Source: JALRBM01 sp966186595
GTDB lineage: Bacteria; Patescibacteriota; Saccharimonadia; Saccharimonadales; Saccharimonadaceae
Direction: 5' to 3'
DNA length: 34,874 nucleotides
Assembly (NCBI GenBank): GCA_966186595.1
Contig: CBIFWO010000006.1
Coordinates: 1 to 34,874 of the forward strand
How positions within the stretch are numbered: position 1 is the stretch's first letter; every line of letters starts with the position of its first letter. Below are positions 21,642-29,471 of the stretch, piece by piece. The notes beneath the pieces were generated by a model. The model saw nothing but the letters and a program-made list of their open reading frames with translations. It had not been told where the DNA came from and ran no database searches. The position numbers were made by a program, and so were the translations under genes.

Positions 21642-22208
21642 CTATTTCACAATTCGATAAATAACCTCGATCATGCCCTGCTTCTCTGTAGTCTTAAGAT
21701 TTTCTAGGAGAATATGACGTTCGGTTAGATTATCAAAAAGTCTGATGCCTTTTCCGATCAATATTGGTGCAATCGTCAGGTGCATTTCATCTACCAGGTC
21801 TTTGTTAAGGAACTGCTGAAAAACACTCGGACCACCGAATAGATACACCCATTTATCGCCAGCGGCTTCAACCGCTTGTTGGTGAATAGCGTCGATCCCA
21901 TCGGTGACAAAACGAAAATCCGCATCCTTGGACGGGTCCTCTGGTGCTTTTTCACACAGCACAAAGATTGGCGAAGGGCCATATGCTTGTTCCTTGAACC
22001 AGCCCTGCTGGACACCGAGTTCATACGAACGATTCCCCACAATAATCGCTCCGACCTTAGAGGTAAACGCACTCATGTCCCAGCCACTGGAAGCATCGCC
22101 CGATTTGGCGTTCGCTGCCGCACTCGCACCGATCCAGTCAATCTCATCATGCGGGCCAGCCACGTACCCATCAAATGTCATGATCAAATTAAGTACTGCC
22201 TTTGCCAT
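21642..22208 (-). CDS. Dihydrofolate reductase-like (RibD C-terminal) family protein
   Basis: A 188-residue protein of the DHFR/RibD C-terminal fold, which binds NADPH. Family marks include the start VLNLIMTFDGYVAGPHDEIDW, GAIIVGNRSYELG, IFVLCEKAPED, WVYLFGGPSVFQQFLNKDLVDEMHLTIAPILIGKGIRLF and the terminal strand. It is likely to reduce a small pterin- or pyrimidine-like substrate, but these stand-alone forms are mostly uncharacterised, and it is not the essential FolA by sequence. GGAGG lies before the ATG at 22208. It is separated by 15 nt from the beta-helix gene, which is transcribed toward it from the same strand, so the two may share a transcript. Confidence 0.85.
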   Translation of the reverse strand: MAKAVLNLIMTFDGYVAGPHDEIDWIGASAAANAKSGDASSGWDMSAFTSKVGAIIVGNRSYELGVQQGWFKEQAYGPSPIFVLCEKAPEDPSKDADFRFVTDGIDAIHQQAVEAAGDKWVYLFGGPSVFQQFLNKDLVDEMHLTIAPILIGKGIRLFDNLTERHILLENLKTTEKQGMIEVIYRIVK

Positions 22209-22223
22209 ATGTCCTCCAATCTA

Positions 22224-23765
22224 TCATCCGCGCAGGCCAAATACCGCAATACCCGGTTTGGCAACTCCATTCTGATCAACAGCAATGGCATATGTAGGAG
22301 TCGCTCCCGCCGCCGACCTCGCTTCCGTGGCAACAGTCATAGCAGCAAATGGAAGACATTTTGGATCTGCCCGTTCCGTCAGACCACTTCCAGAGACATC
22401 GAAATTCACTCCCTGTGTGTTGAACATCGCCGCCACTAGGAGATCCTGCGTGCCCGCCAGGGAAGTAGTTGGCGCACTAAACGGTGTATTGACGGTAGAG
22501 GGGAAGTTGGCCTTTACAAATCCTTCAACATCTACTCGACCATCCAGAAGCAGTACCGCTCCCATAACATCAAACCCTCCGGCATTCGGCATCGTCACAT
22601 CTTTACTGCCATCCGTCGCCACCTGCACCTGGAATATTTGCAGTAGGCCGTTGCCGTCACCATTCGTTTCAGTGGTCCCGATTTGCGTCAGCGCTCCTGC
22701 CGTACTAGTCGGCAAACTAGCCGCATTATTATCGGTCGAGTAGACCACCAGCAAGGTATCGCCCGCTGTAGTCAATCCTCCTGTCGTGGAGAGTGTCTGA
22801 CCCGATGTCAGATTGTCAGAAGTCTGTAGCACTTCTTTAATAACAGGGGTAACTGGGGTGTACGGATTAGCCAGCAGATTGCCATCCGAATCGCGGTTGT
22901 TTGACCACGAATCAATAATGACCGGCTCCTCCACTACATGTAGACCAAATTCACTTGCGTGAATAGGACCAAAATCATTATTCGTTATCACTGCATCACG
23001 CAGCCGAAAGTTTACCCTCATATGATACAAACCAGATTCGAAATAGCAGTTGTTGAGCGTTGGCGTGGCAAGTAAGTCAACCAGAGTCGCCGGTCCACAT
23101 GTTAGAGCGGCGTTCATTGGCGTACCTAATATCGAGGTTGTTCGCCGAATTGCCGTGTGTTCGACCGTAAAGAAGCCTTCCGTGGAAGGATTATTAAATA
23201 CCTGAATCCCATCACAGTGCTGACCTTCGTTGATAAACGCCTGCTCATGAATATAACATTGTGAGATGAGGGCATCGGCGGGGTTCAACTGGGCCACAAT
23301 GTGAATTCCATCACCAGTCCGTGATATATCACAGCGTCTTACTACAAGGCCTGCATCCGAACCAATGCCATGCACCTGAGGGTTTGGACCCACGGCATTC
23401 CCAACAACGGTTGTATCAGTGACCGTCAAAACACCAGAGCCACCATTTAGCATAATACCGAAGGTATCATTCGCATTTGGACGCACCTCGCAGTTGGTTA
23501 CTGTTGGATTTGCACCGGTAAAGACCAGGCTAGCATTAATACGGTAGTGATCAATGGTGATATTATTCCCGGCAACCACCAGTGTCCCCGTATCCCAATG
23601 TGCCGTCCAACCGCCCGGCAGAGGATCATTGAGGTTGATCACTGTCAGGTTCGCTTGGCTGCCAAGGTATCCTACACGCCCAGCAGTCGCCCGCACCCCG
23701 GCGGCAAGGATATGAGCAACACCGCGAGCAATCGCACTACGCCGAACTGCTTTTATCCCAATCAC
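22224..23765 (-). CDS. Right-handed beta-helix surface protein with C-terminal jelly-roll-like domain
   Basis: About 513 residues from GTG 23765, which overlaps the upstream stop codon (GTGA). A longer start at GTG 23789 would overlap more. No signal peptide is clear. Residues about 40-310 form a right-handed parallel beta-helix with repeated turns (TVTNCEVRPNAND; LTVTDTTVVGN; LVVRRCDISRTGDGIHI; CYIHEQAFINEGQHCDGIQ; DAVITNNDFG), related to pectate-lyase-like and polysaccharide-binding helices. Residues about 330-510 look like a separate beta-sandwich (AGDTLLVVYSTDN...GNGLLQIFQVQVA). The helix is paralogous to that of the membrane-anchored protein at 27015-28235. It is coupled to the small tail-fibre-like gene upstream, and the two products may form one assembly. 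Confidence 0.75.
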   Translation of the reverse strand: MIGIKAVRRSAIARGVAHILAAGVRATAGRVGYLGSQANLTVINLNDPLPGGWTAHWDTGTLVVAGNNITIDHYRINASLVFTGANPTVTNCEVRPNANDTFGIMLNGGSGVLTVTDTTVVGNAVGPNPQVHGIGSDAGLVVRRCDISRTGDGIHIVAQLNPADALISQCYIHEQAFINEGQHCDGIQVFNNPSTEGFFTVEHTAIRRTTSILGTPMNAALTCGPATLVDLLATPTLNNCYFESGLYHMRVNFRLRDAVITNNDFGPIHASEFGLHVVEEPVIIDSWSNNRDSDGNLLANPYTPVTPVIKEVLQTSDNLTSGQTLSTTGGLTTAGDTLLVVYSTDNNAASLPTSTAGALTQIGTTETNGDGNGLLQIFQVQVATDGSKDVTMPNAGGFDVMGAVLLLDGRVDVEGFVKANFPSTVNTPFSAPTTSLAGTQDLLVAAMFNTQGVNFDVSGSGLTERADPKCLPFAAMTVATEARSAAGATPTYAIAVDQNGVAKPGIAVFGLRG

Positions 23766-24283
23766 ACAAGGTCTCCGGCCAGTACCCACTCGTTTGTTGC
23801 GCGCTTTCGCAGCGACAAGGTAGAGTATTGCGTACGTGCCGAAAGAAGTCCGTCAGCGGAACGAATTGTCACTCCTGAACCAGGTGCGATAGTCAGCTGA
23901 CCAGTACCATACTGCAACAGTTCGATCACGGTTCCAACAGGAAACGCAACCGAACCATTGGGCGGAACTGTCGCCGTTACAGCGCTCGAAGAAGTAAATT
24001 CTACTGCAGTGCTGGCATCAGCTAAACCAAATGTGTAGGTTGTGCCCGCTTGAGTTGTTGCCGTGACTTGCTGTGCGGCAGCAACCGCCGCCGCAGTATC
24101 ATTTAACTTTGTCTGAACGGCGCTCGCCAGCTTTGTCTCGCTAATCGCGCCGTCGGCCACCACATTCCCAGCAACACTGCCGTCCTTTAGAGCTCCGGTA
24201 GAGGTATGCGCTTGGTCTAGAAAATCATTGAGAATCGTACCCCAAGTTCCACTATCTTGTCCTGGTATCGGAAGACGTGCCAT
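23762..24283 (-). CDS. Small tail-fibre-like protein with the RLPxPG...WGxILNDFL module
   Basis: A 173-residue protein. Residues 1-36 are the conserved module (MARLPIPGQDSGTWGTILNDF...), shared with the proteins at 25535 and 34771. A short coiled region follows (ETKLASAVQTKLNDTAAAVAAAQQV). The C-terminal domain (about 75-173) resembles phage fibre tips or collars: FPVGTVIELLQYGTGQLTIAPGSGVTIRS and a final strand NEWVLAGDLV. There is no signal peptide. Similar proteins occur in phage tails and Patescibacteria; the role may be attachment or assembly at the cell surface. The TATACT box lies 9 nt before the ATG. The gene is divergent from the alpha/beta hydrolase and overlaps the following beta-helix gene by 4 nt. 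Confidence 0.75.
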   Translation of the reverse strand: MARLPIPGQDSGTWGTILNDFLDQAHTSTGALKDGSVAGNVVADGAISETKLASAVQTKLNDTAAAVAAAQQVTATTQAGTTYTFGLADASTAVEFTSSSAVTATVPPNGSVAFPVGTVIELLQYGTGQLTIAPGSGVTIRSADGLLSARTQYSTLSLRKRATNEWVLAGDLV

Positions 24284-24292
24284 AGTAACTTC

Positions 24293-24338
24293 AGTATACC
24301 TACCACCATAGATAAGCGCAAGCCGTTTGCGGTATACT
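24293..24338. promoter_or_regulatory. Divergent leaderless promoter pair
   Basis: TATACT on the minus strand (24298-24293) serves the tail-fibre-like gene (9 nt to its ATG at 24283). TATACT on the plus strand (24333-24338) serves the hydrolase (6 nt to its ATG at 24345). Only 61 nt separate the two start codons, and no ribosome sites are visible. Confidence 0.55.
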
Positions 24339-24344
24339 AAAGGT

Positions 24345-25238
24345 ATGGATCAATTCAAGACAGAAAAGGTAATCGTGAATGGCATAGCCATTCACACGGC
24401 CAGAAGCACATCACATACCGATGTCGTTCCCGTTGTTCTCTTACATGGCTTTCCAGAGTCAATGCTCAGCTGGCGCATTGTAGCGCCCGAACTTGCCAAA
24501 AGCACATCTGTCGTCTGCCTCGACCTTCGGGGGTACGGTGAAAGTGACCCGCCAAAAGGTGAAGACCCAAAACTGTATTCAAAACAAACCATGGCCCAGG
24601 ATGTCCACGAGGTCATGCAACACTTTGGCTATGATCGATACATCGTCGTCGGGCATGACCGCGGTGGATGTGTCGCGTTTCGTCTGGCACTCGACTATCC
24701 TGATGAAGTTGCCGGGGTAGTCATCCTCGATGTCCTCCCAACACTCGACACCTGGCAATCACTCCAGGGGACCTTTGGCGTGTTCGGATATCACATGTTC
24801 CTGCTCGCACAGCCCACCGATTATCCCGAACGATTGATTGGCGCAGCTCCCGAAATCTTTTTCAACAATACGATGGATAACTGGAATAAAACACCTCATA
24901 CCATCCCACAGGATATACGAGAGAAGTATCTGGATTATTTCAAGGATCCTGAGACACTTCACGCTATGTGCCAGGATTATCGTGCAGGCGCCTTCGTCGA
25001 CCCGGTCGACGATCAAGCCGCCAAGGATGCGGGAAAGAAGATCCAAGCTCCATTAACAGTTCTTTGGCAAAAGCCCGAAGGGTTCGAGTTGCCGTTTGAC
25101 CCCATCAAGGTATGGCAAGAATGGTCCGACCAGAAAGTGAGTGGATACCCGGTAGCTTGCGGGCATTTTATTCAAGAAGAAAAACCGGATGAAGTCGTGA
25201 AGGTAGCTCGGGAGCTTCTCGCGTCTACGGTACGCTAA
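24345..25238 (+). CDS. Alpha/beta hydrolase (haloacid/haloalkane dehalogenase or epoxide hydrolase type)
   Basis: A 297-residue alpha/beta hydrolase with an aspartate nucleophile: Asp105 in VVGHDRGG, the oxyanion loop LLHGFPES (about 33-39), DLRGYGESDPP, and the catalytic His in CGHFIQEEKPDEV near the C-terminus. This combination is typical of fluoroacetate/haloacetate dehalogenases and soluble epoxide hydrolases. Substrates are small hydrophobic esters, epoxides or halides; which of these cannot be decided. The ATG at 24345 is 6 nt after a TATACT box; an in-frame ATG at 24327 would lie upstream of that box. A GC-rich cassette gene, with its hairpin, lies directly behind it on the other strand. 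Confidence 0.88.
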   Translation: MDQFKTEKVIVNGIAIHTARSTSHTDVVPVVLLHGFPESMLSWRIVAPELAKSTSVVCLDLRGYGESDPPKGEDPKLYSKQTMAQDVHEVMQHFGYDRYIVVGHDRGGCVAFRLALDYPDEVAGVVILDVLPTLDTWQSLQGTFGVFGYHMFLLAQPTDYPERLIGAAPEIFFNNTMDNWNKTPHTIPQDIREKYLDYFKDPETLHAMCQDYRAGAFVDPVDDQAAKDAGKKIQAPLTVLWQKPEGFELPFDPIKVWQEWSDQKVSGYPVACGHFIQEEKPDEVVKVARELLASTVR

Positions 25239-25243
25239 AGTGT

Positions 25244-25294
25244 GCTGTGGCTCCAGGTATCCGCGCGACGAAACTCGCCTGCGCGAACACCCGA
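25244..25294 (-). terminator. Long GU-rich hairpin after the Cys-rich cassette gene
   Basis: In the minus-strand RNA a 19-bp stem forms between TGGCTTCGGGTGTTCGCGC and a downstream complement ending GGAGCCA. All four non-Watson-Crick positions are G-U pairs, which would be A-C mismatches in the plus-strand RNA. The structure is therefore specific to the minus transcript. Confidence 0.55.
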
Positions 25295-25305
25295 AGCCAG
25301 TCCTC

Positions 25306-25407
25306 TCAACTGCAGCAGGAACACCGGGGATTGCCGCAGTGGTTGCCAGCGAAGCAGTCGTTGCACGGCGCGAGCCGCATCGCAGCACGCAAAATCCAGA
25401 CAATCAT
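25306..25407 (-). CDS. GC-rich 33-residue cysteine-rich peptide
   Basis: A 33-codon frame from ATG 25407 behind GTGAGGAG (spacing about 6), ending TGA at 25306. The peptide has a short hydrophobic N-terminus (MIVWILRAAMRLAP) and a compact cysteine- and histidine-rich end (CNDCFAGNHCGNPRCSCC), with seven residues able to bind metal or form disulfides. About three quarters of the codons end in G or C. An extended -10 box (TGGTATAAC, 25449-25441) lies 33 nt upstream, and a strand-specific hairpin follows. The layout fits the other GC-rich cassettes. It could be a metal-binding or secreted disulfide peptide. No family is recognised, and a chance frame is possible. Confidence 0.5.
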   Translation of the reverse strand: MIVWILRAAMRLAPCNDCFAGNHCGNPRCSCCS

Positions 25408-25498
25408 GACTTGCTCCTCACTCGGGTTTAGGACTATTTTGTTATACCATATTCAGACTATTCGCGCCAAAAATCGTGCAATAATCTTTCGATCGCTG

Positions 25499-25527
25499 TT
25501 GAAATTATCGACATAGCTGATTACCAT
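25499..25527 (+). promoter_or_regulatory. Promoter of the 480-residue beta-helix gene, leaderless
   Basis: TTGAAA (25499-25504), 17 nt, TACCAT (25522-25527), then 7 nt to the ATG at 25535. No Shine-Dalgarno sequence is present. Confidence 0.45.
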
Positions 25528-25534
25528 AAATAGT

Positions 25535-26977
25535 ATGGCGCGGCTTCCAACACCAGGTAGCGACAGTGGTCAGTGGGGGACGATCCTCAATGACTATCTT
25601 TCAATTGCCCATAATACCGATGGAACGCTGCAACCGATTGCCAGAACAACGCTTGCGACGAATGTTCAGACATCATTGAACTTAGCCGATTCTTCTGTGC
25701 AGCAAGGTGACCATTTCATTTCGGTGCAGGATGCGGCCTACGGAGCAGTCGGCGACGGCACGACTGATGATACGGCAGCGATTCAAGCCGCAGTTGACGC
25801 CGCCGGTTCAACGAAACTATGCTACTTTCCGGCAGGAACATACATTATCAGCAGCCCGATCAATCTAAAATCAGGCGGCAATTATCTTGGTGCCGGATGG
25901 TCTTCAGTCATTAAGCAGGCGAACGGAACCAATCTGACGCGACTCGTCCAATGGCCAAGCGGAACAAATAGCAATTGTCTTATGGCCGATCTGATGATCG
26001 ACGGCAATCGCGCGAATAACACCGGCACAACCTGCTACGGTCTTTACGCTTTTGCACTCCAATATTCGACATTTCGAAACGTCCGCGTCCAGCAGGTTTT
26101 TGGTGACGGCTGGCGACTTGACGGCTCGAGTGGTGGATTCGGCAACACGACTTCCACCGTCCATATGGAAAACTGCTGGGCGTATGGCAATGTCAATAAT
26201 GGGGTAGTGTTCACTAGTTTTGTCGCCGATGTGCATGTGCATGGCGGTGATTTTGGCTTCAACGGGGCCTCGGCAATCACGCTCCAGGCGGGATCGTGCT
26301 CAATTCGGGATGCGGTACTGTGGGGAACGACTGGCGGACCAGGGCTATTAGTTGGAGGTCAGTCCAATCAAATCACTAGCTGTAATATCGAGGGAAATTC
26401 ACAGCACGGTGTGGTCGTAAATCAATTTGGTTCGTACACGCTCATCACTGACTGTAAAATCTATGCTAATTCAGGAGCAGGCAATGGACTGTACGACGGC
26501 GTGTCAGTCAACGGTGTCAGTGGTACGCCCGTTACTGGGGTAATACTTGAAGGTAACTTTATTTATCCAAATCTGTTCAGCGGCGGAACAACACAGGCGC
26601 ACGCAATTAACTTTGGCGGATTCCACCAGCTATGTACGGCGATTGGAAATAATGTGGGATTTGCCGGCAGCCAGGCGGCGTGGTCGCCCTCAAACTCAGT
26701 CATCAATGGATTCGGTCAGAGCGATTATGTCGTAGACAATCCAGGATTCAACCCCGTTGGCCTCCTCTCTGGCCCAAGTGTCGGCACGTCAGGTGTCGCC
26801 ACTATCAATCCGTGGGGCGTTCCGGCCACCATTTACATCAGCGGAGGAACGGTCACTGATGTAGCGATTAATGGCAATTCAACTGGACTTACCTTTGGCA
26901 TGTTCCGGCTTGGCCCCAATCAGTCGATTACTTTGACCTATAGTTCAGCCCCAACATGGACATGGATCGGCGAATAA
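25535..26977 (+). CDS. Tail-fibre-like pectate-lyase-3 beta-helix protein
   Basis: A 480-residue protein. Residues 1-36 are the shared module (RLPTPGSDSGQWGTILNDYL, HNTDGTL). At about 65-95 the Pectate_lyase_3/end-sialidase-type start AYGAVGDGTTDDTAAIQAAVDAAG appears, followed by YFPAGTYIISSPI and a long right-handed beta-helix (about 100-400). The C-terminal 80 residues form a common cap (GVATINPWGVPATIYISGGTV...LGPNQSITLTYSSAPTWTWIGE). Phage proteins with this plan bind or cut polysaccharides. There is no signal peptide or membrane helix here, so how it reaches the surface is unclear. It is probably monocistronic, with its own -35/-10 and a hairpin behind it. Confidence 0.82.
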   Translation: MARLPTPGSDSGQWGTILNDYLSIAHNTDGTLQPIARTTLATNVQTSLNLADSSVQQGDHFISVQDAAYGAVGDGTTDDTAAIQAAVDAAGSTKLCYFPAGTYIISSPINLKSGGNYLGAGWSSVIKQANGTNLTRLVQWPSGTNSNCLMADLMIDGNRANNTGTTCYGLYAFALQYSTFRNVRVQQVFGDGWRLDGSSGGFGNTTSTVHMENCWAYGNVNNGVVFTSFVADVHVHGGDFGFNGASAITLQAGSCSIRDAVLWGTTGGPGLLVGGQSNQITSCNIEGNSQHGVVVNQFGSYTLITDCKIYANSGAGNGLYDGVSVNGVSGTPVTGVILEGNFIYPNLFSGGTTQAHAINFGGFHQLCTAIGNNVGFAGSQAAWSPSNSVINGFGQSDYVVDNPGFNPVGLLSGPSVGTSGVATINPWGVPATIYISGGTVTDVAINGNSTGLTFGMFRLGPNQSITLTYSSAPTWTWIGE

Positions 26978-26994
26978 GAAAATGACGCTCATTT

Positions 26995-27009
26995 CACCCG
27001 AAGGGTGAT
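26995..27009. terminator. Short hairpin between convergent genes
   Basis: TCACCC-GAA-GGGTGA lies in the 37-nt gap between the two convergent beta-helix genes. It lacks a clear T-run in either direction and may serve as a weak bidirectional terminator. Confidence 0.45.
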
Positions 27010-27014
27010 CTCGT

Positions 27015-28235
27015 CTAAAAGATTAATGCCATACCGCTCTCATGATAGACATTCCCGGAGGCGATTTCGTTCGCTTCACAATCTGTCGAAGGACCATAAT
27101 ATCCAACTGTAGCATGAAAAGCCGTGCTGAAACGATTGTTAGTAATCTGAAAATTAGACGTGTTTGGGATCGGACAGTACAGCGTATAGCCACCACCCGC
27201 CAAGAGGTTATTACTTATCGTCGTATCGCTGCTCGTCGGACCACCCGAGCTGTTATTGATATTGATTGCCGCATTTCCAACGCTCCCAGATGAATTCGTC
27301 GCATAGATCGTATTGTGATTAATCAAAAGTCTGGATCCGATAGGAGATTGGATACCGTCAATGTGGGGATCGGTCGTTGGGTTGTACGAGATCAGATCAT
27401 GAACATAGCTATCTTCAAGCGTAATATCGGTATCCATATCAAATCCATTTTCACAGCTATGAATATTTACGCGGCGAGCCGTAAAATTATAATCGCCCAT
27501 CGCTGTACCCTGGGTATTATTGCAATGGATTTCAGTATCCTCAACAAGCAGGCGGGTGCCAGAATAGTTGTTGTGACTGGAAATAACAGTAAAGCCGCTG
27601 CAGCTTACTTTCGACTTGCGGATGATGACGCCGGGTGCATTGACTGATATACACCCGCGAATATCTTTGTTCTCGATCACTGTCCCGGCAGCATTAATCG
27701 TCATGTCGCCGTTCATAACAGTAAGTGAAGTCCCTGCGGGAACACCCGTACATGAAGTGTTAGGATAGCTCGGAAGTGGGCACCCGCTCCCGCCCGAACC
27801 CCCAGAGGCTCCGCCGCCAGTAGAGCCACCGCCCGTACTACCGCCACTTCCGGGCGCTGGCGAGCCGCCAGTCGAGGTATTGTTATTTGTATTATTTGGC
27901 TTCGTCTCCGTTTTTTTATCCTCAGGCTTCTTTTCAGCGGGGGCTTTTTCATCTTCCGATTTTGGCGCAGAGGGTTGCCCCGAGCTTTCCCTAGACGTGT
28001 TATTCTGGCCGTCTGATAGAGGTGATGGGATTGCAGGCCCCAGCAGCTTCAGCAACATAAGCACACCAATAGCGATAGCGACCGCCAGGAGAATCCCACC
28101 GACGATCGCGCCCCTTAGCATCCAGCTGCTGGGCCACAAGCGCTTCAATTTCTCTCGCAGAGTATGGTTTTTGCCACCAAAAACAGACTGGGGTTGCTGG
28201 TAGGGATCGACCGGGGGCGGCGTATTTGTGAACAT
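27015..28235 (-). CDS. Membrane-anchored right-handed beta-helix protein
   Basis: A 406-residue protein from ATG 28235. A short Pro/Gln-rich cytoplasmic start precedes one transmembrane helix (about 40-65, GAIVGGILLAVAIAIGVLMLLKLL). A long low-complexity linker rich in Lys, Glu, Pro, Asn, Thr and finally Gly/Ser (about 75-155) spans the wall. A right-handed beta-helix of about 245 residues follows (VIENKDIRGCISVNAPGVII; LLVEDTEIHC; NFTARRVNIHSCENGFDMD; ITLEDSYVHDL; DGIQSP). Several cysteines suggest disulfides outside the cell. The helix is paralogous to that at 22224-23765. It probably presents a binding or sugar-cleaving domain on the surface. The upstream frame extension is rejected because a TACTAT box (about 28260-28267) lies inside it. 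Start 28235 lies 38 nt beyond the epoxide hydrolase stop. Confidence 0.8.
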   Translation of the reverse strand: MFTNTPPPVDPYQQPQSVFGGKNHTLREKLKRLWPSSWMLRGAIVGGILLAVAIAIGVLMLLKLLGPAIPSPLSDGQNNTSRESSGQPSAPKSEDEKAPAEKKPEDKKTETKPNNTNNNTSTGGSPAPGSGGSTGGGSTGGGASGGSGGSGCPLPSYPNTSCTGVPAGTSLTVMNGDMTINAAGTVIENKDIRGCISVNAPGVIIRKSKVSCSGFTVISSHNNYSGTRLLVEDTEIHCNNTQGTAMGDYNFTARRVNIHSCENGFDMDTDITLEDSYVHDLISYNPTTDPHIDGIQSPIGSRLLINHNTIYATNSSGSVGNAAININNSSGGPTSSDTTISNNLLAGGGYTLYCPIPNTSNFQITNNRFSTAFHATVGYYGPSTDCEANEIASGNVYHESGMALIF

Positions 28236-28272
28236 GTTTGTTTTAAGCTTTATCTCATCTATAGTAACACTT

Positions 28273-29403
28273 TTACGCGTCGTCTCCAATCATCTCGGCA
28301 AATGCCTGGATGATGTCTTCAGCAAAGAGTTCGGGGAGTTCCATAGCAGCGAAATGCCCTCCTTTCTCCATGACTTTGTAGCGCTGAACGTTCAGGCCCT
28401 GGCGTGCAGCCCATTCTTTTGGAACGTGCGCATCGTTAGGATAGACGGTAAGCGCCGTGGGCACATCGCTCTTTGGCGTAGAGGCGGCCTCTTCACCCCA
28501 GCCAGCACTCATATTTTGAGCAGCTTCCTCCTTGTACATTTGCATTGCTGATCCAGCCGTACCAGTAAACCAGTAGATGCACATATTCGTCAGGAAGGCG
28601 TCCCGTCCACCGAAAGCCTCATCCACATAGTTATAATCTTTGCCACGATTTGCAAAACTCGCTGCCCAAGCCGCCAGACCGACGGGCGAATCATTGAGCG
28701 CATACGCCAGACTGAGCGGTTTCGTGGCGTGCACCATCGTGTAGGCGCCCTCGCTCCAATACCACGCACTGGTCTCCTCCTGGAATTTCTTTTCCGCAGG
28801 GGCAAGATCGGCTTCGTCGACGGTGCCCCAGCCCACATCGGTCAAATGAATTGCTTTAACCATCTCAGCATGCTGCCGAGCCAGCGCCATCGTTACCGGA
28901 GCACCAGTATCGCCACCGACGGCAAAGAATGCATCGTACCCGAGCACCTCTTTCATCAGCACCGCCCAAAGGTCAGCAACACGCTTGCTACCCATACCAT
29001 GTGGCGTCGAAAAGCCATAGCCGGGCAAGGAGGGAACGACGATGTTATACTCTTTGGTAAGTCGTGGAATGACTGTATGGAAACGATAGAACGAATCGGG
29101 CCAACCATGGGTAAGCAAGATCGTCTTGGCCTGCGGATCAGCGTTTTTCTGGTGGATAAAATGAATCTCAACACCGTCAATCGCCACTTTATAATTATCA
29201 AAGGAATTTATCTCGGCCTCGGCCTGACGCCAATCGTAGGTATCACGCCAATATTCGACAACTTCCTGCATAAATGCAAGGTCCGTGCCATTACTCCATG
29301 GCTTGCCGCCTAATGATTTGGGCATCCGGGCGTGCTCCAGGCGATACTTCAAATCATCAATATCATCCTGGGGGATAGCAACCGTAAATTTTTCTGGTTT
29401 CAT
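28273..29403 (-). CDS. Epoxide hydrolase (EHN plus alpha/beta hydrolase)
   Basis: A 376-residue epoxide hydrolase with the microsomal-type N-terminal EHN domain (about 3-110, FTVAIPQDDIDDLKYRLEHARMP, DWRQAEAEIN) and the alpha/beta hydrolase core: oxyanion loop HGWPDS (99-104), nucleophile Asp165 in VGGDTGAP, and catalytic His in KGGHFAAMELPELF. It opens epoxides to diols through an ester intermediate. Length and motifs are complete. A perfect AAAGGAGG lies 5 nt before the ATG. It follows an AraC-type regulator on the same strand by 68 nt and may be in the same unit or under its control. Confidence 0.92.
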   Translation of the reverse strand: MKPEKFTVAIPQDDIDDLKYRLEHARMPKSLGGKPWSNGTDLAFMQEVVEYWRDTYDWRQAEAEINSFDNYKVAIDGVEIHFIHQKNADPQAKTILLTHGWPDSFYRFHTVIPRLTKEYNIVVPSLPGYGFSTPHGMGSKRVADLWAVLMKEVLGYDAFFAVGGDTGAPVTMALARQHAEMVKAIHLTDVGWGTVDEADLAPAEKKFQEETSAWYWSEGAYTMVHATKPLSLAYALNDSPVGLAAWAASFANRGKDYNYVDEAFGGRDAFLTNMCIYWFTGTAGSAMQMYKEEAAQNMSAGWGEEAASTPKSDVPTALTVYPNDAHVPKEWAARQGLNVQRYKVMEKGGHFAAMELPELFAEDIIQAFAEMIGDDA

Positions 29404-29471
29404 ATGTGCCTCCTTTATGATTTATATCCTTATGATAAGATTTTTCCAGGGAGGAGTATTGTACCGAAACG

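Noticed and set aside
25225..25431. Longer open frames on both strands over the GC-rich stretch behind the hydrolase (a 63-codon plus-strand frame and a 116-codon minus-strand frame from a TTG)
   Set aside because: Neither has a ribosome site or a sensible product, and both are side effects of GC-rich codons. The 33-codon minus-strand frame with a GAGGAG site and hairpin explains the stretch better.
28729..29313. 194-codon plus-strand frame inside the epoxide hydrolase gene
   Set aside because: Antisense to a complete enzyme with all motifs; no promoter or ribosome site.
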